Shown: positions 1-6,890, counted from the first letter of the stretch. The stretch is 12,523 nucleotides of DNA from Clostridiales bacterium (GCA_031273705.1 JAISRJ010000053.1:1-12523); one strand, 5' to 3'. Program-made: numbers and translations. The notes: generated by a model from the sequence alone, not told the origin.

Positions 1-503
1 CTGGGGATATTGCGAATGGCGTTATAGACTTCTATCATAAATTTATCCATCGAGCGCACATAGCCCCAAACAGCGCCGACTATGAATCCGATAATGACCT
101 CAAACAAAGCCACTAAAAAAGCCAGTAGCATCGATATACGCGTTGCGTACCAAACCCGCGCCCACATATCACGCCCAATGCTGTCCGTGCCGAACCAATG
201 CAAAGCGTCCGGCGGGGATTTCCACATATCATATTGTGTTAAATAAAAAATCCACTCATAAGGCTGACGAGCGTTTTCTAGGGCTATTTTACCCGCTTCG
301 TTGGGGAAGTATTGCTGCACAATCGAGAACAAAACTACGGTGGCGCCGATTATCAGCCCAGAGACCCCCAACTTTGATTGAAAAAATGTATGGATTGTCG
401 AACGCCAGTAAGAATAATTACTGTACTCCGTTATCTCGGTCACATCTCTTTCATATGGGTGCAATATAAAAAGATGGTCTAAATTGTCAGAATTATTATC
501 CAT
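1..503 (-). CDS. oppC: Peptide ABC transporter permease, OppC/DppC family (3' part missing, cut by window edge)
   Basis: This is the second inner-membrane permease of a peptide importer. About 167 N-terminal residues are present and the frame is still open at base 1. The protein opens with a hydrophilic segment of about 40 residues. A first membrane helix follows near residues 45-65, then an extracellular loop holding the family signature HWFGTDSIGRDMWARVWYATR near residues 105-125, then a second helix. The signature is diagnostic for OppC/DppC/NikC permeases. The ATG at 503 follows a G-rich stretch (GGGGGTG) and overlaps the last 8 bases of oppB, so the two are probably translationally coupled. 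The EAA loop that contacts the ATPase lies beyond the window. Whether the substrate is an oligopeptide, a dipeptide or another solute cannot be told from this fragment. Confidence 0.93.
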   Translation of the reverse strand, partial: MDNNSDNLDHLFILHPYERDVTEITEYSNYSYWRSTIHTFFQSKLGVSGLIIGATVVLFSIVQQYFPNEAGKIALENARQPYEWIFYLTQYDMWKSPPDALHWFGTDSIGRDMWARVWYATRISMLLAFLVALFEVIIGFIVGAVWGYVRSMDKFMIEVYNAIRNIP

Positions 504-1506
504 TGTCCGCACCCCCGGCTAAGTCGGTTTCATCTGGTCGCGCCGTCGCTGCCGACGAAGTAAGGCGTATGCGCGGATCTACAAAAGCGGCAAGCATGTC
601 GCCCAAAAACACACTAAAGATTCCTAATACCACGTAGACGAATACAATACCCTGAACCACATTGTTATCACGTCGGGTAATGGCCATTAGGAAGAACCGC
701 CCCATGCCCGGAATGCCAAACGCGTTTTCAATAAGCAGAGAACCGCTGATTGTTAAGATAAAAGCGGCCGGCAGACTGTATGCCATAGGAGTAAAGGCGT
801 TTCTTAGTATATGTCCGAAAAATACTTTGTTACTGGGCAGCCCCTTGGCGTATGCCAGCTTTACATAATCTGAATTTATTTGATCTACGGTGTACCGCCT
901 TAGCCACAGGGCGTCTCCGGCAAAGGAGGTCAACACCAATATTATTATAGGCGTGTACCATGAATTTAGCTGCCCTTGTTTCATAATCATCGGCCAGCCC
1001 GTCCAGGCTGTAATATAGATTTGCAGAATTAGAATAAGAATTATCGACGGCAGAGCCGACACAATCGCGCCATAAACAATAATGAATTTGTCAAAGGCTT
1101 TGTTTTTATATCGAGCGGCAAACAGCCCGCATGTCCAGCCCAATAGAAGTGAGATTAGAGTGGAAATAACGCCCAATACGACGGAGTAAGGGGCTTTTTG
1201 CGCGATAATCTCCAGAACCGGCGTGTTTTGAGATATACCCAACGAAACACCCAGATCTAATTTAGTGAACAAATTCTTATAATAATTGCCCAGCTGTACC
1301 AGCGGATGAATCATATTACCCTGCATATCACTTAAACCCAATGCGTGCAGACGCGTAATCCGGGCGGACTCCGGCAGCCTTTCATATGTACCCGGCTCAA
1401 AATATCCGGATATAGGCATTAGCCTTAAAAGCAAAAAAACTATCGAAATAACGGCGAAGATTGTTACGATAGAACGCAACAATCTCGCCACTACATATTT
1501 AGTCAT
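496..1506 (-). CDS. oppB: Peptide ABC transporter permease, OppB/DppB family
   Basis: This is the first integral-membrane permease of the importer, 336 residues long, which is normal for the family. It starts with the typical N-terminal helix (RLLRSIVTIFAVISIVFLLLR). A periplasmic-side loop follows, then five further hydrophobic segments between about residues 100 and 310. The cytoplasmic EAA-type coupling loop is visible as DYVKLAYAKGLPSNKVFFGH, followed by LRNAF, and would dock onto the OppD/OppF ATPases. The signature IENAFGIPGMGRFFLMAI, typical of OppB/DppB, follows. The start is 4 bases after the oppA stop codon and has no strong Shine-Dalgarno, so it probably relies on coupling to oppA. 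The C-terminal tail (about 25 residues, charged) is slightly longer than usual. The order oppA-oppB-oppC matches classical peptide-uptake operons. Confidence 0.95.
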   Translation of the reverse strand: MTKYVVARLLRSIVTIFAVISIVFLLLRLMPISGYFEPGTYERLPESARITRLHALGLSDMQGNMIHPLVQLGNYYKNLFTKLDLGVSLGISQNTPVLEIIAQKAPYSVVLGVISTLISLLLGWTCGLFAARYKNKAFDKFIIVYGAIVSALPSIILILILQIYITAWTGWPMIMKQGQLNSWYTPIIILVLTSFAGDALWLRRYTVDQINSDYVKLAYAKGLPSNKVFFGHILRNAFTPMAYSLPAAFILTISGSLLIENAFGIPGMGRFFLMAITRRDNNVVQGIVFVYVVLGIFSVFLGDMLAAFVDPRIRLTSSAATARPDETDLAGGADNG

Positions 1507-1510
1507 TGTA

Positions 1511-3490
1511 TTATTGACCCAACGCGGCTTTTTCGGCGTCGTACTCCGCCTTTGCCGCCGCGCGCTGCTCGGCGCTTATTGGGCTTAAACCGTAGATAAC
1601 ATCGGTGAATTTATCCGGAGGGCAACCATACATACCCTGGACATCGTCATAAGGATTCTGAATTTTAGAAATCGCGTAGTTGCCTCCTGTGTAGTTGAAT
1701 GGAATAAAAATGCAATGCTCATACATCAAGGCTTCGGCTTCAGCAAATTTCTCGTAGCGGGCGTCTATATCGTAAGTCGTGTTGGCTTCATTATAAAGAG
1801 CCTCGAATTGCGGATAAACGTCGGTGAAATTGTCATAGCCGCGAGCGACATCATTATCTTTAAGCCATGTGCCCAAATAGTTACTGGGGTCGGCATAGTC
1901 GGCGCTCCAGCCCTGCTGTGAGAAATCGTATCCATTACCCTCAATAACATCATAATATGTGTCAGAAGTATAAATGACTACCTCTACCACAATATTTTCC
2001 GCTCCGAGCGTGGTTTCAAGTTCTTGCTTAATAATTGCGGTGCGGGTTTTAGAAGTTTCGGCTGTTGTTCCCAAAATGCGGACGGTCAGCGGCCACTTCA
2101 CAGAGTCGCCCAGTTCCGCCTTGGCTTTTTCTAAAAACTCTTTAGCCTTAGCGGGGTCATGATTATTCTTATTGCGCTCTATAAACTCGGGCAGCCTACC
2201 AAAGCTGGTGTAATCCTTGCCGTCCTCGGTAATGCAAAGTTCCGGAGGCATGTATGAACCGGAATTCATCATGTCAACGCCTTCATCCTGCGGATTTATA
2301 GTTCGTAGGTATGGATCTTTATTGAAGGAGTGAAACATCGCGTAACGGAAATTTTCGTTTAGCGCCGCCGTCACAAAATCCGGGTTGTTTGACGTAGTGT
2401 TAAAGAACCAATACCAAGAAGCCGAGGAAGTTTTTGTAACGTATAAATTATCCATATAGGCCGGATCGCTCATCATTTGATCCAAATACATGGTGGTTAT
2501 ACCGACAGCCGAGATCTCGTCGCGCTTGTAAAGCTCCAACGGCACAACATCGTCCGATATGGAAAAGAACCGCATGTATGGAATATGAATGCGATCGGCT
2601 TGGAAATAGTTCGGATTTTTGGTTAGAGTTTTTTCAATGTCCAATTGCCAATCGGTAAGAGTAAAGCCGCCGCAGTAAAGAATGGAATCCTTGCCGCCCG
2701 TGCCGAAGTTATCTTCGCCAATCTCGTTAAGGAATTGCTCGTTAAGAGGTAAATACACTCCATATGTAGTGACGGAAATGAAGAACGGCGCGGGTGCTTT
2801 CAAAGTGTATTGGAGTGTATAATCATCGATCGCTTTTACACCTACGGTTGAAAAATCAGCGTAGGTTTCTCTTTTATCTTTATAATCCGCCTCATCGACA
2901 TGAGCGGACAGAGCTTCGTAATATTCAGCGGAGCCGGCGATGAAGTCCGTCAGAAAGAAGGAGTTCATAGACGCGTGATATGGATCGAGTACATATTTTG
3001 CGCTGGTTACAAAATCATGAGCGGTAACAGCCGCGCCATATTCGGTGGCGTCGGATTTTACCCATTTTACATCGTCACGCAAATGGAAGGTCCAAGTGAG
3101 TTGATCGTCGGAGACTTCCCATTCAGTGGCTATGTCAGCGGTTAACTGCGCGAATTTATCTGTCTCCACTAAGGTGTCAACAAAGTTAATGTAGCCGTCC
3201 TCGGCATCAACCGCTTTGTTAGTGACCAAGTAGTTAAGAGTGCTTAAATCTTCCGCCTGATAGTAGATGAAAGGCTCGCCCATTTCACCGGGCGCGGGAT
3301 GATAGACCGCGCCTTCCGCCGGAACGGATTCGACAGATGTTTCCCCAGATTCAGCGGGCACCTGTGTCGCCGCCGAGCCGGCAGCCGTTGCCGGGGGATT
3401 AGTTGCGCTTGCGTTGCCGCCGCCGGAGCAAGCCGACGCGAAAATTGTAACGCCGGCAAGCAGGAATACCAACATTTTAGTAGCTTTCAA
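1511..3490 (-). CDS. oppA: Peptide-binding lipoprotein of an ABC transporter (SBP_bac_5 family)
   Basis: This is the extracellular solute receptor that hands peptides to the OppB/OppC pore. The 659 residues begin with a lipoprotein signal: basic start, hydrophobic core, lipobox ASAC with the lipidated cysteine at residue 21. A low-complexity linker rich in Ala, Thr, Gly, Pro and Glu follows to about residue 60. The mature domain shows family 5 hallmarks: LTWTFHLRDDVKW near residue 130 and GWSADYADPSNYLGTW near residue 535. The C-terminus is charged and Ala-rich. The start is a TTG, chosen because AAGGGAGGT lies 7 bases upstream; the ATG inside that spacer is followed at once by a stop. The gene is first in its operon, about 170 bases downstream of the predicted transcription start. 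OppA versus DppA or AppA specificity cannot be settled here. Confidence 0.94.
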   Translation of the reverse strand: MKATKMLVFLLAGVTIFASACSGGGNASATNPPATAAGSAATQVPAESGETSVESVPAEGAVYHPAPGEMGEPFIYYQAEDLSTLNYLVTNKAVDAEDGYINFVDTLVETDKFAQLTADIATEWEVSDDQLTWTFHLRDDVKWVKSDATEYGAAVTAHDFVTSAKYVLDPYHASMNSFFLTDFIAGSAEYYEALSAHVDEADYKDKRETYADFSTVGVKAIDDYTLQYTLKAPAPFFISVTTYGVYLPLNEQFLNEIGEDNFGTGGKDSILYCGGFTLTDWQLDIEKTLTKNPNYFQADRIHIPYMRFFSISDDVVPLELYKRDEISAVGITTMYLDQMMSDPAYMDNLYVTKTSSASWYWFFNTTSNNPDFVTAALNENFRYAMFHSFNKDPYLRTINPQDEGVDMMNSGSYMPPELCITEDGKDYTSFGRLPEFIERNKNNHDPAKAKEFLEKAKAELGDSVKWPLTVRILGTTAETSKTRTAIIKQELETTLGAENIVVEVVIYTSDTYYDVIEGNGYDFSQQGWSADYADPSNYLGTWLKDNDVARGYDNFTDVYPQFEALYNEANTTYDIDARYEKFAEAEALMYEHCIFIPFNYTGGNYAISKIQNPYDDVQGMYGCPPDKFTDVIYGLSPISAEQRAAAKAEYDAEKAALGQ

Positions 3491-3497
3491 TTACATT

Positions 3498-3506
3498 ACC
3501 TCCCTT
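3498..3506 (-). promoter_or_regulatory. Strong ribosome binding site fixing the TTG start of oppA
   Basis: AAGGGAGGT on the minus strand lies 7 bases upstream of TTG at 3490. It is an almost perfect anti-16S match and is the reason for preferring this TTG over the ATG five codons inside the gene. Confidence 0.85.
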
Positions 3507-3644
3507 GACATATTCCCCACGACCAAAGCCCGCGGGATTACGATGTCAGCGATACCAGCCGGTTTACGCCGGTCTTACAGTATACGCTAAAACAATTTAT
3601 AGGCGCGGTCAATACGAATGACATAGATTTCTGTCTACCAAAAA

Positions 3645-3666
3645 TATACTCACGTTCGTGAGTATA
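3645..3666. promoter_or_regulatory. Perfect palindrome at the oppA transcription start, probable repressor operator
   Basis: Arms TATACTCACG and CGTGAGTATA (10 bp, no mismatch) are separated by TT. The palindrome abuts the -10 box of the oppA promoter and covers the expected start point, so a bound protein would block initiation. Length and symmetry resemble TetR-family operators; that family assignment is inference. No regulator gene is in the window. As RNA it could also fold into a hairpin at the extreme 5' end, but no U-tract follows. Confidence 0.7.
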
Positions 3667-3695
3667 ATTATATCAAATTATTTTCGATTGTGCAA
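3667..3695 (-). promoter_or_regulatory. Sigma-A promoter of the opp operon
   Basis: On the minus strand, -35 TTGCAC (3695-3690), a 17-base spacer and -10 TATAAT (3672-3667, perfect consensus) preceded by TGA, an extended -10. Transcription should begin near 3660, leaving a leader of about 170 bases before oppA. Confidence 0.8.
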
Positions 3696-3709
3696 ATCAT
3701 TGATTCAAC

Positions 3710-3736
3710 AAAAAAACGCGCCGTATCCCCAGCGCG
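3710..3736 (-). terminator. Rho-independent terminator after the carA-cobU-rseC operon
   Basis: On the minus strand CGCGCTG pairs with CGGCGCG (7 bp, one G-U) around the loop GGGATA, followed by seven T. It lies 70 bases past the rseC stop and just upstream of the opp promoter, separating the two operons. Confidence 0.9.
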
Positions 3737-3805
3737 AAAGCCTTGATTACAACATAAGACAACAAAATTGATAAAGCGAACAGACCGGTGTGGCGGCCGT
3801 TTAGG

Positions 3806-4225
3806 CTATTTTTGCGCGGTCCTCGCGACGGGCGTGTATTTTGAGTTCGGATGCCTTTTTTCTTTTCCGCCGATTAATAAGTAGGTCAACACAGTACTGA
3901 TTACGCCTGCCGCAAACCCGATCGGCTCACTTATGTCTTTATATCCCATTCGCGACGCGAGATAGTACCCCGCCACGGACCCGACGATAAGCGCCATCAG
4001 AGGAAGACCGTAGAGTATTAGTACGGCGTTAAAAAAACCTTGTGTCTGTATAGAAAGAAAAACCCAATCGCCAGCTTTCGCTCCGTCCGGATTCGTGGCT
4101 TTTATAATCATATGATCACCCGCGGACATACACGCCCCGCACTTAGCGCAAGCTTTCCCGCGCTGTATGCGCACATTTATAGATCCATCCGGCAGAGTAT
4201 CGATAACCAGCCCTTTTTCATACAT
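3806..4225 (-). CDS. rseC: RseC-like membrane protein (RseC_MucC family, SoxR-reducing system type)
   Basis: This small membrane protein has 139 residues from the chosen ATG. The N-terminal half is soluble, with a cysteine cluster C26-x2-C29-x2-C32 of the kind seen in RseC/MucC proteins. Two membrane helices follow near residues 65-90 and 101-119, then a basic hydrophilic tail. In proteobacteria RseC works with Rsx/Rnf electron-transfer complexes to keep SoxR reduced. In Clostridia its relatives tend to accompany Rnf-type systems, but no Rnf or SoxR gene is in view, so the role here is unknown. A GTG three codons earlier (4234) would also keep the frame. The ATG at 4225 is preferred because AGGTGG lies 5 bases before it and overlaps the cobU stop. 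It is last in the operon. Confidence 0.85.
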   Translation of the reverse strand: MYEKGLVIDTLPDGSINVRIQRGKACAKCGACMSAGDHMIIKATNPDGAKAGDWVFLSIQTQGFFNAVLILYGLPLMALIVGSVAGYYLASRMGYKDISEPIGFAAGVISTVLTYLLIGGKEKRHPNSKYTPVARTAQK

Positions 4226-4230
4226 AATTT

Positions 4231-4236
4231 CCACCT
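4231..4236 (-). promoter_or_regulatory. Ribosome binding site deciding the rseC start
   Basis: AGGTGG sits 5 bases before the ATG at 4225 and overlaps the TAG stop of the cobU-like gene, favouring ATG over the upstream GTG and suggesting coupled translation. Confidence 0.6.
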
Positions 4237-4828
4237 ACTTTATTTTTAACGGGATGCCGGACGCCACAAAATATACATCGTCGCAGACGGACGCCAAGTG
4301 CTGATTTATCCGCCCTAAAATATCCATCAGTACCTTATAATGATGGTCGGCGGTTGTAGGATACAGTTGTACCTCGTTGGTCACAAAAATAACCCTGGAA
4401 TTAATTAATTGCGCCGTGGATATAATTCTGTTAATTTCTTCTACAATATCAACGGTTAAGGTTCTTAAACAAAAATTATGCGCGGAATACCCGAAGTGAT
4501 ACATCAGGTTAGAAATAAGAGAGCGAACATTTTCTAACAGAATAGCGTCGTAATTGCCGCCCTCTTTTTCCATCGTCTCCGCTATATGCAAAAAACCTTC
4601 TCGCACGTCCCAGCTAAAAGGTCTCTGTTTGCGGCTGCGGCGAATGATCTCCCTCTCAAAAAAAACATCTGTTAGCGGGTCGCAGCCATTAGTATAATTA
4701 TTCGACGCCAAAGCGGCCGCCGATCCTCCGCCCGCCGCCAAATACAAGACCTGTGGTCCTATATCCTTACATAGGTTAATCGCTAACTTGGTTTTTCCTA
4801 CCCTTGCCCCTCCTGTTATAAGTGTCAT
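4235..4828 (-). CDS. cobU: CobU-like adenosylcobinamide kinase/guanylyltransferase, divergent
   Basis: CobU phosphorylates adenosylcobinamide and then attaches GMP in the late steps of B12 assembly. This 197-residue protein has the P-loop GGARVGKT (residues 6-13), the strand VLYLA, a region matching the family's RI-x-x-H-x-x-x-RP-x-x-W-x-x-x-E as REIIRRSRKQRPFSW, a conserved VTNEV, and the C-terminal signature LGRINQHLASVCDDVYFVAS. Overall length fits. The position of the histidine that carries GMP in CobU aligns with Ser65, and about 15 extra residues lie between VLYLA and that region. DCLT of typical CobU reads as LENV. Kinase activity is plausible; guanylyl transfer is doubtful. The gene follows carA by 19 bases with AAAGGGG upstream, and no other cobalamin gene is nearby. 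It could be a relative recruited to another substrate. Confidence 0.8.
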   Translation of the reverse strand: MTLITGGARVGKTKLAINLCKDIGPQVLYLAAGGGSAAALASNNYTNGCDPLTDVFFEREIIRRSRKQRPFSWDVREGFLHIAETMEKEGGNYDAILLENVRSLISNLMYHFGYSAHNFCLRTLTVDIVEEINRIISTAQLINSRVIFVTNEVQLYPTTADHHYKVLMDILGRINQHLASVCDDVYFVASGIPLKIK

Positions 4829-4847
4829 AGTATAGAAACCCCTTTGT

Positions 4848-5885
4848 TTATGATAGAGTACGCAGAAAATCCGCGAACAAAAAATTTGTGTCTATGGGTC
4901 CGGGTGAGGCCTCGGGGTGGAACTGTACGCTTATAACCGGTTTGTTCTTATGCCGAATGCCTTCTATAGTATTATCGTTTACATTAATATGTGTAACTTC
5001 TATATCGTCGGTTAGATCAGATACGACATAATTATGATTTTGCGATGTAATATATACCCGTCCGTTCCGCAAATCTTTCACCGGGTGATTACCGCCGTGA
5101 TGCCCAAATTTAAGACGAGACGTGTCGCAGCCCGACGCGAGCCCAATTAATTGGTGCCCCAAACATATCCCCAGCACGGGTTTAGCGTCCATCAGCGTCT
5201 TTACAACCTCTATCACCGAGGGAATATCTTTTGGATCGCCGGGTCCGTTAGTTAGAAAAACCGCGTCCGGATTATTAGCCAAAATCTCATTCGCGGATGT
5301 AAAAGCCGGATAAACATACAATTCACAATCGTTCTTTGCCAGTTCTCTCAAAATGCCGGTTTTGGCCCCGAAATCCAATACAGCCAGCTGATAACGACTG
5401 CCGGGGCACGATATAGTATATGCTTGCTTACAGGTGACACTTGCCACTAAATTTTTATCCTGCTCAGAAAAATCGGGTATCTCTTCGTCATTAACAATTA
5501 CTTTACCCTTCATAGCCCCTTCAGTCCGCAGAATCTTTGTAAGCTTGCGAGTGTCGATGCCCTTTAAACCTGTTATTTGATATTTATTCAAAAAACTATC
5601 CAAATCCATTTTAGAACGCCAGTTATTGGGAAATTCACAGTTCTCACGGACAATCAGTCCGCGCAGTTTGGGGCGGTCGGACTCCATATCCTCAAAATTA
5701 AGACCGTAGTTACCAATTAAAGGATATGTCATACAAACAATCTGCCCGGCGAAGGAGGGATCGGTAAGTGTCTCTTGATAACCAGTCATATTGGTGGTGA
5801 ACACGACCTCGCCGGCCGTGTTTGCCGGATAACCGAACGCCTTTCCCACAAATTCAAGTCCATTTTCTAGCAGTAACTTTGCCAT
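4848..5885 (-). CDS. carA: Carbamoyl-phosphate synthase small (glutaminase) subunit
   Basis: CarA splits glutamine and passes ammonia to CarB for carbamoyl phosphate, the precursor of pyrimidines and arginine. The 345 residues cover the N-terminal CPSase_sm_chain domain (about 1-130, with GYQETLTDPSFAGQIV and GIDTRKLTKILR) and the class I glutamine amidotransferase domain (about 165-345). The nucleophile Cys241 lies in GICLGHQ, with His323 and Glu325 in QFHPEASPGP. LTNGPGDP near residue 211 is also typical. Length is normal for Gram-positive CarA. The ATG has GAGGGGG 4 bases upstream. No carB follows; the next gene, 19 bases on, is the CobU-like one. A terminator-like hairpin ends about 15 bases before the start codon, so either a promoter is hidden or expression depends on read-through. 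Confidence 0.97.
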   Translation of the reverse strand: MAKLLLENGLEFVGKAFGYPANTAGEVVFTTNMTGYQETLTDPSFAGQIVCMTYPLIGNYGLNFEDMESDRPKLRGLIVRENCEFPNNWRSKMDLDSFLNKYQITGLKGIDTRKLTKILRTEGAMKGKVIVNDEEIPDFSEQDKNLVASVTCKQAYTISCPGSRYQLAVLDFGAKTGILRELAKNDCELYVYPAFTSANEILANNPDAVFLTNGPGDPKDIPSVIEVVKTLMDAKPVLGICLGHQLIGLASGCDTSRLKFGHHGGNHPVKDLRNGRVYITSQNHNYVVSDLTDDIEVTHINVNDNTIEGIRHKNKPVISVQFHPEASPGPIDTNFLFADFLRTLS

Positions 5886-5900
5886 ACAGCCCCCTCATGA

Positions 5901-5938
5901 AAAATATAAAACCAGCCGGAATAAATCCCGACCGGCTG
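5901..5938 (-). terminator. Terminator-like hairpin between the sortase-substrate gene and carA
   Basis: On the minus strand CAGCCGG pairs perfectly with CCGGCTG around a 12-base loop, followed by GTTTTATATTTTT. It lies 13 bases after the stop of the upstream gene and about 15 bases before the carA start. It most simply ends the upstream transcript, but it could act as an attenuator if carA is transcribed from further upstream. Confidence 0.8.
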
Positions 5939-5951
5939 AAGTATGTTAATA

Positions 5952-6605
5952 TCAACTGTGACGCTTTTTAGTCTTTTGCTGCTTTAATATTACCAGACAA
6001 AGCCCCATAATACAAATCGCACCCAATAAAACACCCGCCATAATTGTTGTGGGGTCGGCTGTTTCGGGGTTTTTATCGGAAGGATCGGATGTATTTATGA
6101 CGCTTGCCGACTTAGTCGGAGCGATAGCCGAATCGGCGTCCTCCTCATCGTAATCCTCGTCAGCGGCGGCCTCATCGTTACCGGCGCTATCTTCATCGCT
6201 AATAACAGTGTTGGAAAACACAATAGAGGCGTTAATAACTTTTACATTGCTTGCGCTTGCGCCGGAAGGTACGTTTAGAGAACAATCGTATACCTTAGTG
6301 TTAAGCTCATAACCGTCGGGCGCCGTAATCTGTTCTATAGTATAACTACCCAGCGGTAATTCGTAAATTAATTCCCCGTTTTCTTCGATCTGTACCCTGT
6401 GCTCCACATCTGTTTCTGTATTTGTAATAAGTATTTCTGAGCCATTCAATTCCCTATTATTATCATCGGCGTCTACATTTGTAATCGTTACTTGCCCGAT
6501 AACATCTGTCGAGCTAAGCAGAACTACTCTTACATCCGCGCTTACAACCGAAACGGACAAAACCAGAACCGTAAAAATCAGAATTAAGGCAGTTGGTTTT
6601 CGCAC
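5952..6605 (-). CDS. Small secreted Cna_B/SpaA-like protein with NPETAD wall-sorting signal
   Basis: This is a probable sortase substrate anchored to peptidoglycan. From the GTG at 6605 it has 217 residues. There is a signal peptide (about 1-23, likely cut after VSA), one prealbumin-like Cna_B/SpaA domain (about 36-133) with the typical ending LPLGSYTIEQITAPDGYEL, and a very acidic linker (about 137-160). A Ser/Thr/Pro-rich spacer follows, then NPETAD (179-184), a membrane helix (about 187-207) and a basic tail ending KTKKRHS. The Lys that normally forms the domain's isopeptide bond appears to be Asn43 (ITNVD), while the catalytic-type Glu91 is kept. A TTG at 6620 would add five residues, but GGGGGG 7 bases before the GTG favours the shorter form. 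The class B sortase gene lies divergently upstream. Its ligand or structural role is unknown. Confidence 0.82.
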   Translation of the reverse strand: MRKPTALILIFTVLVLSVSVVSADVRVVLLSSTDVIGQVTITNVDADDNNRELNGSEILITNTETDVEHRVQIEENGELIYELPLGSYTIEQITAPDGYELNTKVYDCSLNVPSGASASNVKVINASIVFSNTVISDEDSAGNDEAAADEDYDEEDADSAIAPTKSASVINTSDPSDKNPETADPTTIMAGVLLGAICIMGLCLVILKQQKTKKRHS

Positions 6606-6612
6606 AATAATA

Positions 6613-6618
6613 CCCCCC
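6613..6618 (-). promoter_or_regulatory. Ribosome binding site deciding the GTG start of the sortase substrate
   Basis: GGGGGG lies 7 bases before GTG at 6605. The alternative TTG at 6620 overlaps this run, and using it would put extra residues ahead of an otherwise standard signal peptide. Confidence 0.6.
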
Positions 6619-6686
6619 AAAAAATGCTTAATGTCTAATTTGCCGGCAGTTGACGAATTTCCTTATGGTTAGCTTTAACGAACGAA

Positions 6687-6772
6687 GTGTGTTTTATACG
6701 CCGAACATATAGAATTAACGTATTAGGTATGTTATACTCGAAAATGTTTGCGCTCGCGAATATAAGACACAC
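6687..6772. repeat. 12-bp inverted repeat enclosing 62 bases in the sortase-substrate leader
   Basis: GTGTGTTTTATA (6687-6698) and TATAAGACACAC (6761-6772) are inverted copies with one mismatch. The mismatch would be a G-U pair in plus-strand RNA and C-A in minus-strand RNA. The enclosed segment holds a second possible stem on the minus strand, AACATA with TATGTT. Both arms lie in the predicted 5' leader of the minus-strand gene, so a folded leader or a pair of protein sites is possible. Confidence 0.5.
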
Positions 6773-6776
6773 CTTT

Positions 6777-6796
6777 AATAAAAATATGTTTTTATT
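6777..6796. repeat. AT-only-armed palindrome at the sortase-substrate transcription start
   Basis: AATAAAAA and TTTTTATT (8 bp, perfect) flank TATG. It overlaps the end of the minus-strand -10 box and the expected start point near 6787. It could be an operator or simply AT-rich sequence. Confidence 0.4.
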
Positions 6797-6822
6797 TTAC
6801 CACAAACCACATAAAAAGGCAA
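6794..6822 (-). promoter_or_regulatory. Promoter of the sortase-substrate gene
   Basis: On the minus strand, -35 TTGCCT (6822-6817), a 17-base spacer and -10 TAAAAT (6799-6794) preceded by TGG, an extended -10. The expected start near 6787 gives a leader of about 180 bases, unusually long for a single small gene. Confidence 0.7.
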
Positions 6823-6890
6823 ATTTTATCCTGGCGCTTTAACATATTAATTTTCGACAAATATTCTCAATCATTCCTAATTTCATATCA

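Noticed and set aside
143..469. Open plus-strand frame of 108 codons opposite oppC
   Set aside because: It is antisense to a clear OppC fragment, has no recognisable domain, and its composition follows the opposite frame.
3541..3600. Second opp promoter using TTGACC near 3612 and TATACT near 3580
   Set aside because: The spacer would be 22 bases, outside the usable range, and the upstream promoter is far better.
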